DNA of 64,000 bases from Psychromonas sp. SP041 (GTDB lineage Bacteria; Pseudomonadota; Gammaproteobacteria; Enterobacterales; Psychromonadaceae), in NCBI RefSeq assembly GCF_000470315.2, contig NZ_CBRF02000001.1, positions 1 through 64,000 on the forward strand, read 5' to 3'. Positions 54,601 to 64,000 of the stretch are shown one piece after another (within the stretch, counting starts at the first letter, position 1; every line of letters starts with the position of its first letter). A model generated the notes under the pieces. It was not told where the DNA came from. It did no database searches and worked only from the letters and a program-made list of their open reading frames with translations. The translations under genes and the position numbers were made by a program.

Positions 54601-55383
54601 GAATTATCGCCGATTGTTTCAGGTAAGTTGATAGACCTTATGGGTTCGGACATGGAAGACGGTAACGATGAGAAAGGAGAAGAATCTGCGGAAGAAAACG
54701 TAAAAGTTAAATGGGAAAATAAGAAAGTTACCATTGCAGCAATAATTGTTGATATGGAAATAAAAAGTGGAGCGAAAGGTCAAACTGCGTATCTTAAAAT
54801 TGATGACAAATCAAAACAAACCGACTTGGTTATCTATAATAAATTTTACCATGAATGTCAGCATTTATTGGAAGTTGATAAAGCGCTAATCATTGAAGGT
54901 ACCCTTAGAATGGATAACCGTTCTAAGAAAGTACGAATGTTTGCTAATAGTGTTAAGTCCGTGGACATGGTTAGGGAGCGAATGGCTGAAACCATTCATA
55001 TAGACCTGGACTTAAGCCAATTCAATACGACAAGTCAACGAAGTCGGTTAAATGACTTAATAAAAAGCCTGCCAGAGGGGTATGCTAGATTAGAGGCTTC
55101 ATTTGTTGATAATGAAGGTGTCAATCAGACCAAAGTACTTGGATCAAACAGATTTAAAATAACAGATGATTTGATCGGAGAGCTGCAGGATATTTTTGGC
55201 AAAAATAACATTAATATCAAGTACAAAGAAAAGTCGGCAACAGGGGCGTATATAACCCCTAAGGTGAGCAAAGAGCAAAAAGAGGCATTGATTTCAGAAG
55301 GCCAAAGGACTTTTGAGGATCGTTCTGTGAGAATGGCTGAAATGTTTAATATTGCAGAAGCAGAAATGGATTTTGGTCGATAG
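51658..55383 (+). CDS. dnaE: DNA polymerase III alpha subunit
   Basis: 1241 residues (E. coli 1160). The PHP domain (about 1-280) begins FVHLNVHTEYSLKDSL. The palm has GPGRGSGAGSLIAYAL near 375, the catalytic aspartates in PDFDIDF near 410-412 and the third in KFDFLGLKTL near 568, so it looks active. The finger motif FRPGPLESGM, HHH domain and OB-fold (about 1020-1100) follow in normal order. It is longer than the E. coli protein, mainly in the C-terminal tau/clamp-interaction part. The PHP motif has Asn and Ser changes relative to metal-binding PHP domains, as in E. coli. ATG 51658 is preferred over TTG 51640. Confidence 0.93.
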   Translation: MLPNEFVHLNVHTEYSLKDSLIRVPKLISSVKSKGMNAVAVSDSCNMFATIKHYKKSISSGVKPIIAMEVNINMKDQADNQIGKMILIAKNNVGYKNLTQLISDAYENGNINTGRNPIISIDELSQLSEGVIALSGARHGSIGKLLLSGDLDIARMRTERMKSIFGDRFFLELQRTGHELDDKHVHAAVRLASQANIPVVATNGALFLEHNEFRTHQIRTAIAESKSLTQIADYNINGHMPDQYLKSPDEMANLFSDIPSAIQNTVAIAKQCSVEIVLGKYFLPDFPDAKAANMTEAEFLTKESYQGLESRLEELFDRNASNYSEKRKEYFERLDVELKTVIKMGFPGYFLIVSDFIQWSRVNEIPVGPGRGSGAGSLIAYALKITDLDPLEYTLLFERFLNPERVSMPDFDIDFCMDRREEVIKYNSIKYGQDAVSQIITYGTMAAKMVVRDVSRALGFPFSVGGRISNFIPNTPGIKLAEAIELNPDFKLAIETDNDIKTIISHSLLMEGLVRQTGKHAGGVVISKGPLTGFTPTYNEFSKQGEVINKVSQFDKNDVEDAGLVKFDFLGLKTLTIIQNTINLVNKDKAKQNLPLIDIRKIKLDEPEVYRMFQEGRTSAVFQVESKGMKDLNVRLKPDCFEDLISLIALFRPGPLESGMVDNFINRKHGREEISYPDATYQHECLKEILESTYGVILFQEQVMKIAQVMAGYTLGEADMLRRAMGKKKLEDMMLQRDIFKQGAKKNGISSELSMKIFDLVEKFAGYGFNKSHSAAYARISYETAWLKHFYPSYFMSAVLSADMGNTEKIVAYVNECRSMGIEILPPDVNISLKSFTPKNDNQIVFGLGGIKGIGDSAIAQIIDKRDEEGGYKNLFDFCISARPNKRVLEAGVYAGLFDNIGPSRAIMMETIPSAIDVAKFIAKKNLSNSTQMGMFGELAEDESVVKYKEAKEWNDLERLSGERQKLGMYLTGHPIDFYEKELSPIVSGKLIDLMGSDMEDGNDEKGEESAEENVKVKWENKKVTIAAIIVDMEIKSGAKGQTAYLKIDDKSKQTDLVIYNKFYHECQHLLEVDKALIIEGTLRMDNRSKKVRMFANSVKSVDMVRERMAETIHIDLDLSQFNTTSQRSRLNDLIKSLPEGYARLEASFVDNEGVNQTKVLGSNRFKITDDLIGELQDIFGKNNINIKYKEKSATGAYITPKVSKEQKEALISEGQRTFEDRSVRMAEMFNIAEAEMDFGR

Positions 55384-55392
55384 AAGTAAATA

Positions 55393-55421
55393 TGTTGCCC
55401 ATCTGAATTTGATGGGCAACA
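55393..55421. terminator. bidirectional hairpin after dnaE
   Basis: The 11-bp arms TGTTGCCCATC/GATGGGCAACA flank a 7-nt loop between convergent genes. No T run. Confidence 0.6.
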
Positions 55422-55452
55422 AGCTCGAACTGAGTCTATAATACGTTAATCA

Positions 55453-56145
55453 TTAGATACTTGCGTTGACAAGTATGTCCCTTGCGCGGTCCAAAAAGGC
55501 GTATTTAAAATCAGTATTTTGATTGTTTTGTTTGGCATGTTTTTTAGTTAAGTTTCTGCATTTTCTTAACAGCATGTCACATATCTCAAATTTTTCTTCG
55601 TCGCCAACAACGGAAGATACGCGAACATTCATCAGATCAATAAGAATAACGCCTTCTTCATTTTGTTCATCTGCTATTTCTTTAAAAATTCTGAGGATCA
55701 ATCTAATGTCGCCATCTGTTAATCTGGCTAGCGGAACTAAGCCAAGTATTCTTAATTTTTTAATGCTTTCGCCTGTGACAGAATCTTTCTTTTTTTCAAG
55801 GTAACTATGAAAGTCCATTGATGCTAGATTTGAGTCTATTCTTCGGTAATCAGTTGTTCCTAAACTTATCCCTTTCATGTTGATTTCATACTGAACTTCA
55901 TCTTTTATTTTTAATATTTCCTTTTCAACAAAAGATTTTGAAGGAACAAATGATTTCTTGTCACAATCTTTCAGGAACGACCTTAGTTTTTTATTAAAGC
56001 TTCGGTGCATTTCGTTATCATGAGAGGTTGTTTTTTTCTTATATCGGTAGCCTTCATAATGCATCTCTAAAACTTCATGAAGCCTGTTTGATTTTTTTTT
56101 AGCGGTGGTATTAGCAGAGCTTTTAGATTTGTTTTTTTTGGACAT
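55453..56145 (-). CDS. hypothetical basic protein, 230 aa
   Basis: The N-terminal 60 residues are very Lys/Ser-rich (nucleic-acid binding likely), and the rest is helical. No family is recognised. ATG 56145 fits a GGTAAG site better than the ATG at 56196. It lies between dnaE (convergent) and the sigma-region-4-like gene (divergent). Confidence 0.6.
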   Translation of the reverse strand: MSKKNKSKSSANTTAKKKSNRLHEVLEMHYEGYRYKKKTTSHDNEMHRSFNKKLRSFLKDCDKKSFVPSKSFVEKEILKIKDEVQYEINMKGISLGTTDYRRIDSNLASMDFHSYLEKKKDSVTGESIKKLRILGLVPLARLTDGDIRLILRIFKEIADEQNEEGVILIDLMNVRVSSVVGDEEKFEICDMLLRKCRNLTKKHAKQNNQNTDFKYAFLDRARDILVNASI

Positions 56146-56355
56146 GATGCTTACCTGTTGTATATATAATATGCGTCTTTTAGCCTCGAGTGTCAAAATG
56201 TGCTTTTGCGGTAATATAAGGTGCGTTTGTGGCTACGCAGTAAATTGACGTATAAGCTTAAAGTAGATATATTTTATACAAATAAAAATAAATGCCAATA
56301 ACTATTTAAAAAATTATTTCTCTTGGCAAATAATAATAATAAAGCTGAGGCTAAT

Positions 56356-57456
56356 ATGGTTAATCAAAAAACCCTAAATTTGAATGAAGTTATTTCTAGA
56401 TACGTAGACTTAATTGATACAGGCAATAATTCTAAAAGAAACAATGAAATTGCCAAAAGATATTTCGGTTTTGATGGGAAAGGTGGCTCATCAATGCAAG
56501 TCGCGGGTGAACCGTACAGCCTTACCAGAGAAAGTGTAAGACAGATTACAAACAAAGTTGCGCAAAAGCTTAGAGATACGTTTGTCGTCCCAAAAGAACT
56601 TTATTTGGCAGCTTCTATCGTTGATTCAAAAACACCTGCATCATCTTCACTATTAGAAACGGTTTTAGTTGACGAAGGCATTATTTCAGAAAATTACATG
56701 CTTGAAGGCATTTTAAGTATCATTGATATCATGGATATGAAGGATCTTAAAATAAAATCAGGTATCGCTATTAAGCATAATGGCTGTCGATTTATTGTTG
56801 GTAAAGAAAACATTAATCTTGCTCAAGAAATTGAAAGCATTGCAATCACATTGATCTCTCATAATGGTGCGACTTCTATAGAAGAAATTGGAAAAGAGAT
56901 AAAAGGCTTAAGCAAAAAAATTAAGTTGGATTTTGTTAAAGATGTTGCTAACAGTATTAGCGAAACGCTTTGGCTTGATGTTGAATCAGATTGGTTCTAC
57001 TTCAGTGAAAGGGGCAGAAATAGATTCTTTAGACGTTTGGAACAGATTTTCTCGGTTTACTCTAAAGTAAATGTAAGTGATCTTCAAAAAGCGATAAAAA
57101 GAAGCTGGAAGAAAAACTTTGATGAAAACAAGACTAGACTGCTAAGCAAGAAAGTAATGCTTGATTTGGTAAGCTCTTCTCCTGACTATGAAGTGTCTGG
57201 TAATGTTATTGCTTGCAATAAAGATTTTAGTGCGGAAAAGCATGTAAAACATTTTGATTTAATTATTTTTAATGAAATTAAAGCAACAGAAAATCATGAA
57301 ATTAGAGAGAAAATTCTCGAAGACGCAGTTGTTAGCGATGTTAATGACAAGTGGAGCTTTTCAGTAGCATTGAATTACTCGCCGCTTATCATTCAGCCAG
57401 AAAAAGATGGTAAAAAGAAAAGAGGTTGTTACAAGCTTCTTGGCGAAGTTAAATAA
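56356..57456 (+). CDS. protein with sigma region-4-like helix-turn-helix
   Basis: 366 residues. Residues about 25-75 (NEIAKRYFGFDGK, then GEPYSLTRESVRQITNKVAQ and KLRD) match the -35-binding helix-turn-helix of sigma-70 region 4, in particular the LTRExxRQI phrase. No region 2 is visible, so it is not a full sigma factor. The remainder holds repeated helical units around 130-250 and a Lys-rich end. It may be a transcriptional regulator that contacts promoters or RNA polymerase. ATG 56356 has GAGG 5-6 bp upstream; the upstream TTG 56323 start is less likely. Confidence 0.65.
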   Translation: MVNQKTLNLNEVISRYVDLIDTGNNSKRNNEIAKRYFGFDGKGGSSMQVAGEPYSLTRESVRQITNKVAQKLRDTFVVPKELYLAASIVDSKTPASSSLLETVLVDEGIISENYMLEGILSIIDIMDMKDLKIKSGIAIKHNGCRFIVGKENINLAQEIESIAITLISHNGATSIEEIGKEIKGLSKKIKLDFVKDVANSISETLWLDVESDWFYFSERGRNRFFRRLEQIFSVYSKVNVSDLQKAIKRSWKKNFDENKTRLLSKKVMLDLVSSSPDYEVSGNVIACNKDFSAEKHVKHFDLIIFNEIKATENHEIREKILEDAVVSDVNDKWSFSVALNYSPLIIQPEKDGKKKRGCYKLLGEVK

Positions 57457-57480
57457 ATATTGAAATTGATATTGAAATTA

Positions 57481-57511
57481 AAAAGTCCCTTAGCGATAAG
57501 GGACTTTTTGT
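57481..57511. terminator. bidirectional terminator between 56356 gene and erpA
   Basis: AAAAAGTCCCTTA and TAAGGGACTTTTT flank a GCGA tetraloop, with A and T runs on both sides. Confidence 0.9.
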
Positions 57512-57516
57512 TTGTA

Positions 57517-57867
57517 TTAACTTAAACTGCTTCCACAGCCACAGCTCGTAGTTGCATTGGGGTTATTGATTACAAATTGTCTATGCATTAATTGTTCTTC
57601 AAAGTCCACTGACGCGCCATCAAGGTACTGGTAACTAAGCGAGTCTACGCAGATTTTTACGCCTTCTCTTTCAATGACTAAATCTTCATCTGAAACATTT
57701 TCCTCAAAAGAAAATCCGTACTGAAAACCACTGCATCCTCCACCCTGAACAAAAACTCTTACTGCAGTTGTATCAGCTTCATCTTCCAATAGATTCTTTA
57801 GTTCCTTTACTGCATTATCTGTAATAGTGATAGATGTATCAAAGCTTACGTTTTCTTCTTCTTTCAT
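57517..57867 (-). CDS. erpA: A-type iron-sulfur carrier ErpA
   Basis: 116 residues (E. coli 114). The three cluster-ligand cysteines are present, in GGGCSGFQYGFSF near 45 and SCGCGSS at the end, and the rest matches ErpA closely (VDSLSYQYLDGASVDF). ErpA hands Fe-S clusters to apo-proteins and is essential for isoprenoid synthesis in E. coli. ATG 57867 is chosen for AAGG 8 bp upstream. It is the third gene of an operon with parE and parC (42-bp gap), a combination I do not know from chromosomes. Confidence 0.93.
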   Translation of the reverse strand: MKEEENVSFDTSITITDNAVKELKNLLEDEADTTAVRVFVQGGGCSGFQYGFSFEENVSDEDLVIEREGVKICVDSLSYQYLDGASVDFEEQLMHRQFVINNPNATTSCGCGSSLS

Positions 57868-57909
57868 TTTAAATGCCTTATGTTGGGCCAATATGGCCCA
57901 TAATTATTG

Positions 57910-60123
57910 TTATGTATTATTAGAAATCGAATGAATGGTGCCGAAAGTTCTAGGTATCTTTTTACCTTTTCGTCCTCTCGTTCCAACAAATGGCGAAATC
58001 TTAGCAGACGTCCATCGTTCCTCTTTATCTGACCCATAAATCACGATCGACTCACCCTCCATATACGGAGTATAAGAACTAACCTTATCGTCAGGTGACA
58101 GTGAAATTAATTTATTTCCCTTACCCTTTTTCAGTAATGGTAAGTCTGAAGATGGGAAACATAGTAGATGTCCCATTTCTGTAATAACTGCAATCATGTC
58201 AAATTTCATGATCGGTTTTAAAGGGAGAATCTGTGTTTTACTGTCAGTAAAAATCACCTTGCCTTTTTTTTGCTTTGTATAAAAAGAAGCATGTTCACAA
58301 ATAAACCCGTATCCATTTTCAGAAGCAATAACCATGTCGTCTTTTATGTCTGAAGAGAAAACTGATACAAATCTAGTATTTGGCATCGGTGAAATAAATT
58401 TTGTAATCGGGTCACCAAGAGACCGTGCAGAAGGAAATTCTTTGTTTTGAATAGAGAAACTTTTACCACTATTATCTATAAAAATAGAATCTTTATTCGA
58501 GTCAGTTTTAATTTCAAGTGAAAAAGAGTCGCCCGTTTTATATTGAAGTGTCGATGGATTAATTTCATGACCTTTACCAGAACGAACCCATCCTTTTTCA
58601 GATAATATAACTGTAACCGGCTCACTTGGCGTTAATAGACTTTCATCGAGCTTCTGTGGCAATGGATTTTCGATAATTTCTGTCTTTCTTTCGGTCCCGT
58701 GCTCTTTAATGACAGTATCCATATCTTTTTTTATTTCACGATCAATAGATTTCGGAGATGACACTGTTTTGTTAAGTTTAACCATCTCTTTTTCTAATTC
58801 AGATTTCTCTTTATTTAATGTAAATTCTTCAAGTTTGGCTAACTGCCTTAATTTTGTGTCCAAAATATAATCAGCCTGAATTTCTGTTAATCCAAATTCA
58901 GATATTAGATCAGCCTTAGGTGTGTCAGAACTTCTTATAATACTAATTACTTTATCAATATTAAGGAACGCGATAAGTAGACCTTCAACCAAGTGAAGTC
59001 GCGAAGTAACTTTTCTTAGTCTAAAATTAATTCTTTTCTTAATTGATTCATGACGGAAAATACACCACTCTTTGATAATCTTGTGAATATTCTTTTGCTC
59101 TGGCTTGCCGTCCAGGCCAATTAATCTAAAGTTCGCTTTTAAACTAACTTCCAAGTCTGTTTCTGAAAATAAGTGCTCAGCAACTTTATGAATATCTACT
59201 TTAGAATTCTTCTTAACACATATAACAAGTCTTACCGGGTTCATATGATCAGATTCATCACGTATGTCATCAACCATAAGTAATTTTTTTGCATTCATCA
59301 AACCAGCAATAGATTCTATTACCTTCGTACCTTGAACTTTGTATGGAATCTCAGTGAAGATAATGTCATTCCCTTCAATATGGTATTTAGCGCGAGCTCT
59401 AATCGACCCAGAGCCCGTTTGATACATCTTGAGTATATCTTGCTTGCTGCTTACGATAATTCCACCTGAAGCTAAATCAGGGCCCTTTAGCTTCTCCACT
59501 AGTTCTGGAATGCCAATGTCAGGATTATCAATATAAGCTTTAGTCGCTTCAACGACTTCAACTATATTATGCGAAGGAATATCTGTGGCCATGCCAACAG
59601 CAATACCTGTTGTAGTGTTTAATAGTATATTTGGAACCTGAGACGGCAAATACATAGGCTCTGTAAGTGTTCCATCGAAATTAGATATAAATGGAACTGT
59701 ATCCTGCTTAATCTCTTTCATTAAAGACTCAGCATAAGACGTTAATTTCGCCTCTGTATATCGCATTGCTGCAAAGGACTTTGGATCATCTTGACTTCCC
59801 CAGTTACCTTGGCCATCAATAAGAGTATTAAGATAGTTGAAAGGCTGGGCCATGATTACCATCGCCTCATAACACGCGGTATCACCATGAGGATGGAATT
59901 TACCTAATACATCACCGATTGTTCTCGCAGACTTCTTGTGTTTTGAACTAGAACCTATTCCAAGCTCACTCATTGCATACAAAATCCGTCTTTGTACGGG
60001 TTTTAACCCATCTTGAATGCGGGGTATTGCTCTGTCCAAAATAACGTACATTGAATAATTGAGATATGCTTCAGGTGCAAACGTCGTTAAGTCTGTTGGA
60101 ATAATGTTTTTAAAGTCACTCAT
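57910..60123 (-). CDS. parC: topoisomerase IV subunit A
   Basis: 737 residues (E. coli 752). GyrA/ParC breakage-reunion domain with [23 protein letters not shown] near 66-88, and the catalytic tyrosine in [10 protein letters not shown] near 120. The quinolone region has Thr where E. coli has Ser80 and keeps the Glu at position 84. The C-terminal part has ParC-type beta-blades, not the GyrA box. With ParE it separates linked daughter replicons. It begins 13 bp after parE with GGAAC upstream. Confidence 0.95.
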   Translation of the reverse strand: MSDFKNIIPTDLTTFAPEAYLNYSMYVILDRAIPRIQDGLKPVQRRILYAMSELGIGSSSKHKKSARTIGDVLGKFHPHGDTACYEAMVIMAQPFNYLNTLIDGQGNWGSQDDPKSFAAMRYTEAKLTSYAESLMKEIKQDTVPFISNFDGTLTEPMYLPSQVPNILLNTTTGIAVGMATDIPSHNIVEVVEATKAYIDNPDIGIPELVEKLKGPDLASGGIIVSSKQDILKMYQTGSGSIRARAKYHIEGNDIIFTEIPYKVQGTKVIESIAGLMNAKKLLMVDDIRDESDHMNPVRLVICVKKNSKVDIHKVAEHLFSETDLEVSLKANFRLIGLDGKPEQKNIHKIIKEWCIFRHESIKKRINFRLRKVTSRLHLVEGLLIAFLNIDKVISIIRSSDTPKADLISEFGLTEIQADYILDTKLRQLAKLEEFTLNKEKSELEKEMVKLNKTVSSPKSIDREIKKDMDTVIKEHGTERKTEIIENPLPQKLDESLLTPSEPVTVILSEKGWVRSGKGHEINPSTLQYKTGDSFSLEIKTDSNKDSIFIDNSGKSFSIQNKEFPSARSLGDPITKFISPMPNTRFVSVFSSDIKDDMVIASENGYGFICEHASFYTKQKKGKVIFTDSKTQILPLKPIMKFDMIAVITEMGHLLCFPSSDLPLLKKGKGNKLISLSPDDKVSSYTPYMEGESIVIYGSDKEERWTSAKISPFVGTRGRKGKKIPRTFGTIHSISNNT

Positions 60124-60136
60124 TTTTGTTCCTTAA

Positions 60137-62035
<1,899 letters not shown>

Positions 62036-62082
62036 TTATGCTAAATTAATTATTTTTTCAATGGTAAATCAATTGATTTAAA

Positions 62083-62111
62083 TTGTCAATTTGGGGTATT
62101 TAGGTTATAAT
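62083..62111 (+). promoter_or_regulatory. promoter of the 62154 gene and recG
   Basis: TTGTCA (62083-62088) and TATAAT (62106-62111) have 17-bp spacing. The complement of the same -35 reads TTGACA on the minus strand, so a parE promoter (with a weaker TACCAT -10 box 17 bp away) may overlap it back to back. Confidence 0.65.
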
Positions 62112-62153
62112 ATATAGTATATTAACATCTACTATATTATATAAGGAAATGTC

Positions 62154-62582
62154 GTGATAAGACCAATTGCTATCGCTTTATCTATGTCTATTTTTGCATA
62201 TTCTGCAACTGCGTCCGTTGATGTGAGTGAAGAAGATTTTTCTCAGGAAGAGCGAGATATGCTAATCGATTCAGTGATACCGACCGGGCTATCTGACATT
62301 TGGAGTGATCCTACAATACAGTCTTGCTGGAAGTCTGCAGTTAATGGAAATGACTCTTCCTTAGCATCATTATTCTTAATTATGGATAGTAGAACAGTGA
62401 TTGATGAAATGGCAAAAAGAAGAGAGCAAAATGTCGCTGCTGCATCCATTTCAAAAGAAGCATACGAGAAATCAAGAAGCTCCTTTACTATTGATGATTT
62501 AAATAAAGTACGAGAAGCAACTCAGGTGCTTCCTATTGCATTAGATTACTGTAATAACTTAGAACAAAATACTAACAAATAG
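62154..62582 (+). CDS. small exported hypothetical protein
   Basis: 142 residues with a signal peptide (cleavage near SATAS, residue 21) and a helical mature part with two cysteines (near 58 and 134). The start is GTG 62154, since AAGGA (62143-62147) is 6 bp upstream and the nearby ATG 62149 leads to an immediate stop. No family is recognised. It is followed after 12 bp by the recG-like gene. Confidence 0.65.
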   Translation: MIRPIAIALSMSIFAYSATASVDVSEEDFSQEERDMLIDSVIPTGLSDIWSDPTIQSCWKSAVNGNDSSLASLFLIMDSRTVIDEMAKRREQNVAAASISKEAYEKSRSSFTIDDLNKVREATQVLPIALDYCNNLEQNTNK

Positions 62583-62594
62583 CTGGTGGTCGAT

Positions 62595-64000
62595 ATGTCA
62601 GATGAATTATTTAGCAGCAGATTTCTTAACTCAATGAAGAAACTAGGCATTGAAAGCATTGATGAATTACTCCTTTATCTACCTGATAAATACAAAGACT
62701 TCAGAATGCCTGATCCAAAAGGTATAGCTTCTGCAAAAGAGAGTGGTAAAAAGACGTACCTAAAGCTTAAGTTGGTTAGAAATCCAGAAATTGAAGTGGC
62801 GCGTGGAAAGCCTGGTAGAGTAAAATTACAACTTACTGATGGCATTATTAACGCTAGTGCGATGATATTTGGCGGAACACAGGAATGGACAAGGTATAAA
62901 GCAGGGGATCTTGTTTTTGTAACTGCGACGTACTCTGAATACAATGATTGGCCTCAATTGCAAAAAATTGATTTAATTCCGCCGCATCATCAAGGACGAA
63001 TTGTACCTTTTTATTTAGGCAAGAAGGGCGTCGTATCTCCAATCACCGTTGGCGAAAAAGTTGCAATTGCTTTAAGAAGTAATATAAAGAAAACGGTATC
63101 TGGCGTTTGCAAGAAAATTGGTGCTACTGAACAGAACATCATAGAGAATGCATCTCCTGACATGAGCTCAATATCTCAGATACTTTATGCATTGCATAGA
63201 CCAAAGTCTATTACAGAAGTCGAGGTGGCGTCTAAAGCAGTAAGAATGATCAATGCTTATCATGCTATTTTAATGAGCATGACGAAAAAAGATAAAAAGC
63301 CTATTCCTAGATCAAAAATTGAATACAGTGTTGATGCTATTAAAGCACAACTATCAAATCTTCCTTTTGAACTAACCCATGATCAGAAATCAGCCATATG
63401 GGATGTTACTAAGGATCTTAAGGCAGAGATGCCAATGAACAGGCTTCTTTCAGGCGATGTGGGTTGTGGAAAGACTTTATCTTATGCTATTCCTGCTGTG
63501 TGCTCATATTTGGCAGGTAAGAACGTAACGATTATGATGCCAAACATGCTACTTGCCGTACAGGTTGCAAATGAAATCGAAGAATCGTTCCCAGATGCAG
63601 ATGTTACTTTGATTCTTGGTGGTAGCAAAAGAATTAAAGGCAAGCTTGGGAAGAAAACTATTATTGTTGGAACGACTGCAATATTGTTTTGGTTAAAAGA
63701 TATTGACTATAAGTACAAAACTGACTTATTGATTATTGATGAGCAACAAAAGTTAGGTCAGAACCAAAAGAACATTTTGATTTCAAAACACACCAATGTT
63801 TTAGAAGCGACAGCTACCGCTATACCAAAAACCGTTGCGGCAGTAGTGTATGGAAACAAGAAAATATCGTTAATTGAAGAGTGCCCTGTAGAAAAGGAAA
63901 TAAAAACTATCGTTACCGGTTCTGACCAACGACAGGCCGTTTTTGATAAACTAATTGCAATTACTGAGACAGGCGCTCAGGTAGCGGTACTATATCCATT
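62595..64000 (+). CDS. recG: RecG-like branch-migration helicase, 3' end beyond window
   Basis: The open frame runs from ATG 62595 to the window end, so at least 468 residues are present. The wedge/OB-like domain comes first (about 45-125: LKLVRNPEIEV, VKLQLTDGIINASAMIFGG). The helicase core starts with FELTHDQKSAIWDV near 257. Walker A is SGDVGCGKTLSYA near 285, then MMPNMLLAVQVANEI near 313 and the Walker B/DEXH box LIIDEQQKLGQNQK near 379. E. coli RecG has DEQHRFG here, so the His is replaced by Gln. ATATAIPKT near 400 matches the SATPIPRT motif. RecG rescues stalled forks. Identity is good for the family. Confidence 0.85.
   Translation, partial: MSDELFSSRFLNSMKKLGIESIDELLLYLPDKYKDFRMPDPKGIASAKESGKKTYLKLKLVRNPEIEVARGKPGRVKLQLTDGIINASAMIFGGTQEWTRYKAGDLVFVTATYSEYNDWPQLQKIDLIPPHHQGRIVPFYLGKKGVVSPITVGEKVAIALRSNIKKTVSGVCKKIGATEQNIIENASPDMSSISQILYALHRPKSITEVEVASKAVRMINAYHAILMSMTKKDKKPIPRSKIEYSVDAIKAQLSNLPFELTHDQKSAIWDVTKDLKAEMPMNRLLSGDVGCGKTLSYAIPAVCSYLAGKNVTIMMPNMLLAVQVANEIEESFPDADVTLILGGSKRIKGKLGKKTIIVGTTAILFWLKDIDYKYKTDLLIIDEQQKLGQNQKNILISKHTNVLEATATAIPKTVAAVVYGNKKISLIEECPVEKEIKTIVTGSDQRQAVFDKLIAITETGAQVAVLYP

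Noticed and set aside
57910-60123. ParC as a quinolone-resistance allele
   Set aside because: The Thr at the position of E. coli Ser80 is a conservative change and the Glu84 equivalent is intact, so resistance cannot be claimed.

Overview
The window looks like a backbone segment of a large, AT-rich, low-copy replicon (megaplasmid or chromid) from a gammaproteobacterium, probably marine (Vibrionales, Alteromonadales or Oceanospirillales type). The chromosome-like proteins (NrdA, RdgC, RseP, ErpA, ParC, ParE, DnaE, Tmk) carry gammaproteobacterial sequence signatures. The first 18 kb is plasmid-like: a centromere array with parAB, an iteron origin with its initiator, and phage-type replication and recombination genes. 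No rRNA, tRNA, CRISPR array or insertion sequence was seen. I made every family assignment by reading motifs, without database searches.

Layout. 1-2150: an array of about 29 palindromic sites at a period near 76 bp, upstream of parA and parB (2391-4286). 4333-6605: a DUF2333-type membrane protein and a hypothetical protein. 6606-8770: an origin with two classes of iterons on both sides of an AT-rich core. 8771-10018: the initiator. 10034-13503 (-): a YqaJ/lambda-type exonuclease and a large partner protein. 13657-15235 (+): a phage-style initiator-like and helicase-loader-like pair. 15237-17684: a sigma factor, rdgC and small genes. 17816-28071: a type IVb-like pilus cluster (lipoprotein secretin, inner-membrane proteins, a separately transcribed pilin, minor pilins, a beta-helix tip candidate, ATPase, platform protein).

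28903-42193: tmk, recQ, recD2-like, nrdA and recJ, mixed with hypothetical, ankyrin and Sel1 proteins. 43328-55383: an AEP-type primase, rseP, a DsbC-like protein with a large insertion, dnaQ, dnaB and dnaE. 55453-62023: two regulatory or unknown genes, then parE-parC-erpA. 62154-64000: a small exported protein and the start of a recG-like helicase that runs off the window.

Taken together, the element encodes segregation (ParAB and array), initiation (Rep, iterons, loader), a near-complete fork (DnaB, primase, DnaE, DnaQ), topology (topoisomerase IV), nucleotide supply (NrdA, Tmk) and recombination or fork repair (RecQ, RecJ, RecG, RecD2, RdgC, exonuclease). Such replication self-sufficiency resembles jumbo phages more than ordinary plasmids and is the main finding. 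Most convergent gene pairs share a symmetric hairpin, and several divergent pairs have well-formed sigma-70-type promoters, so the region looks intact and actively maintained.
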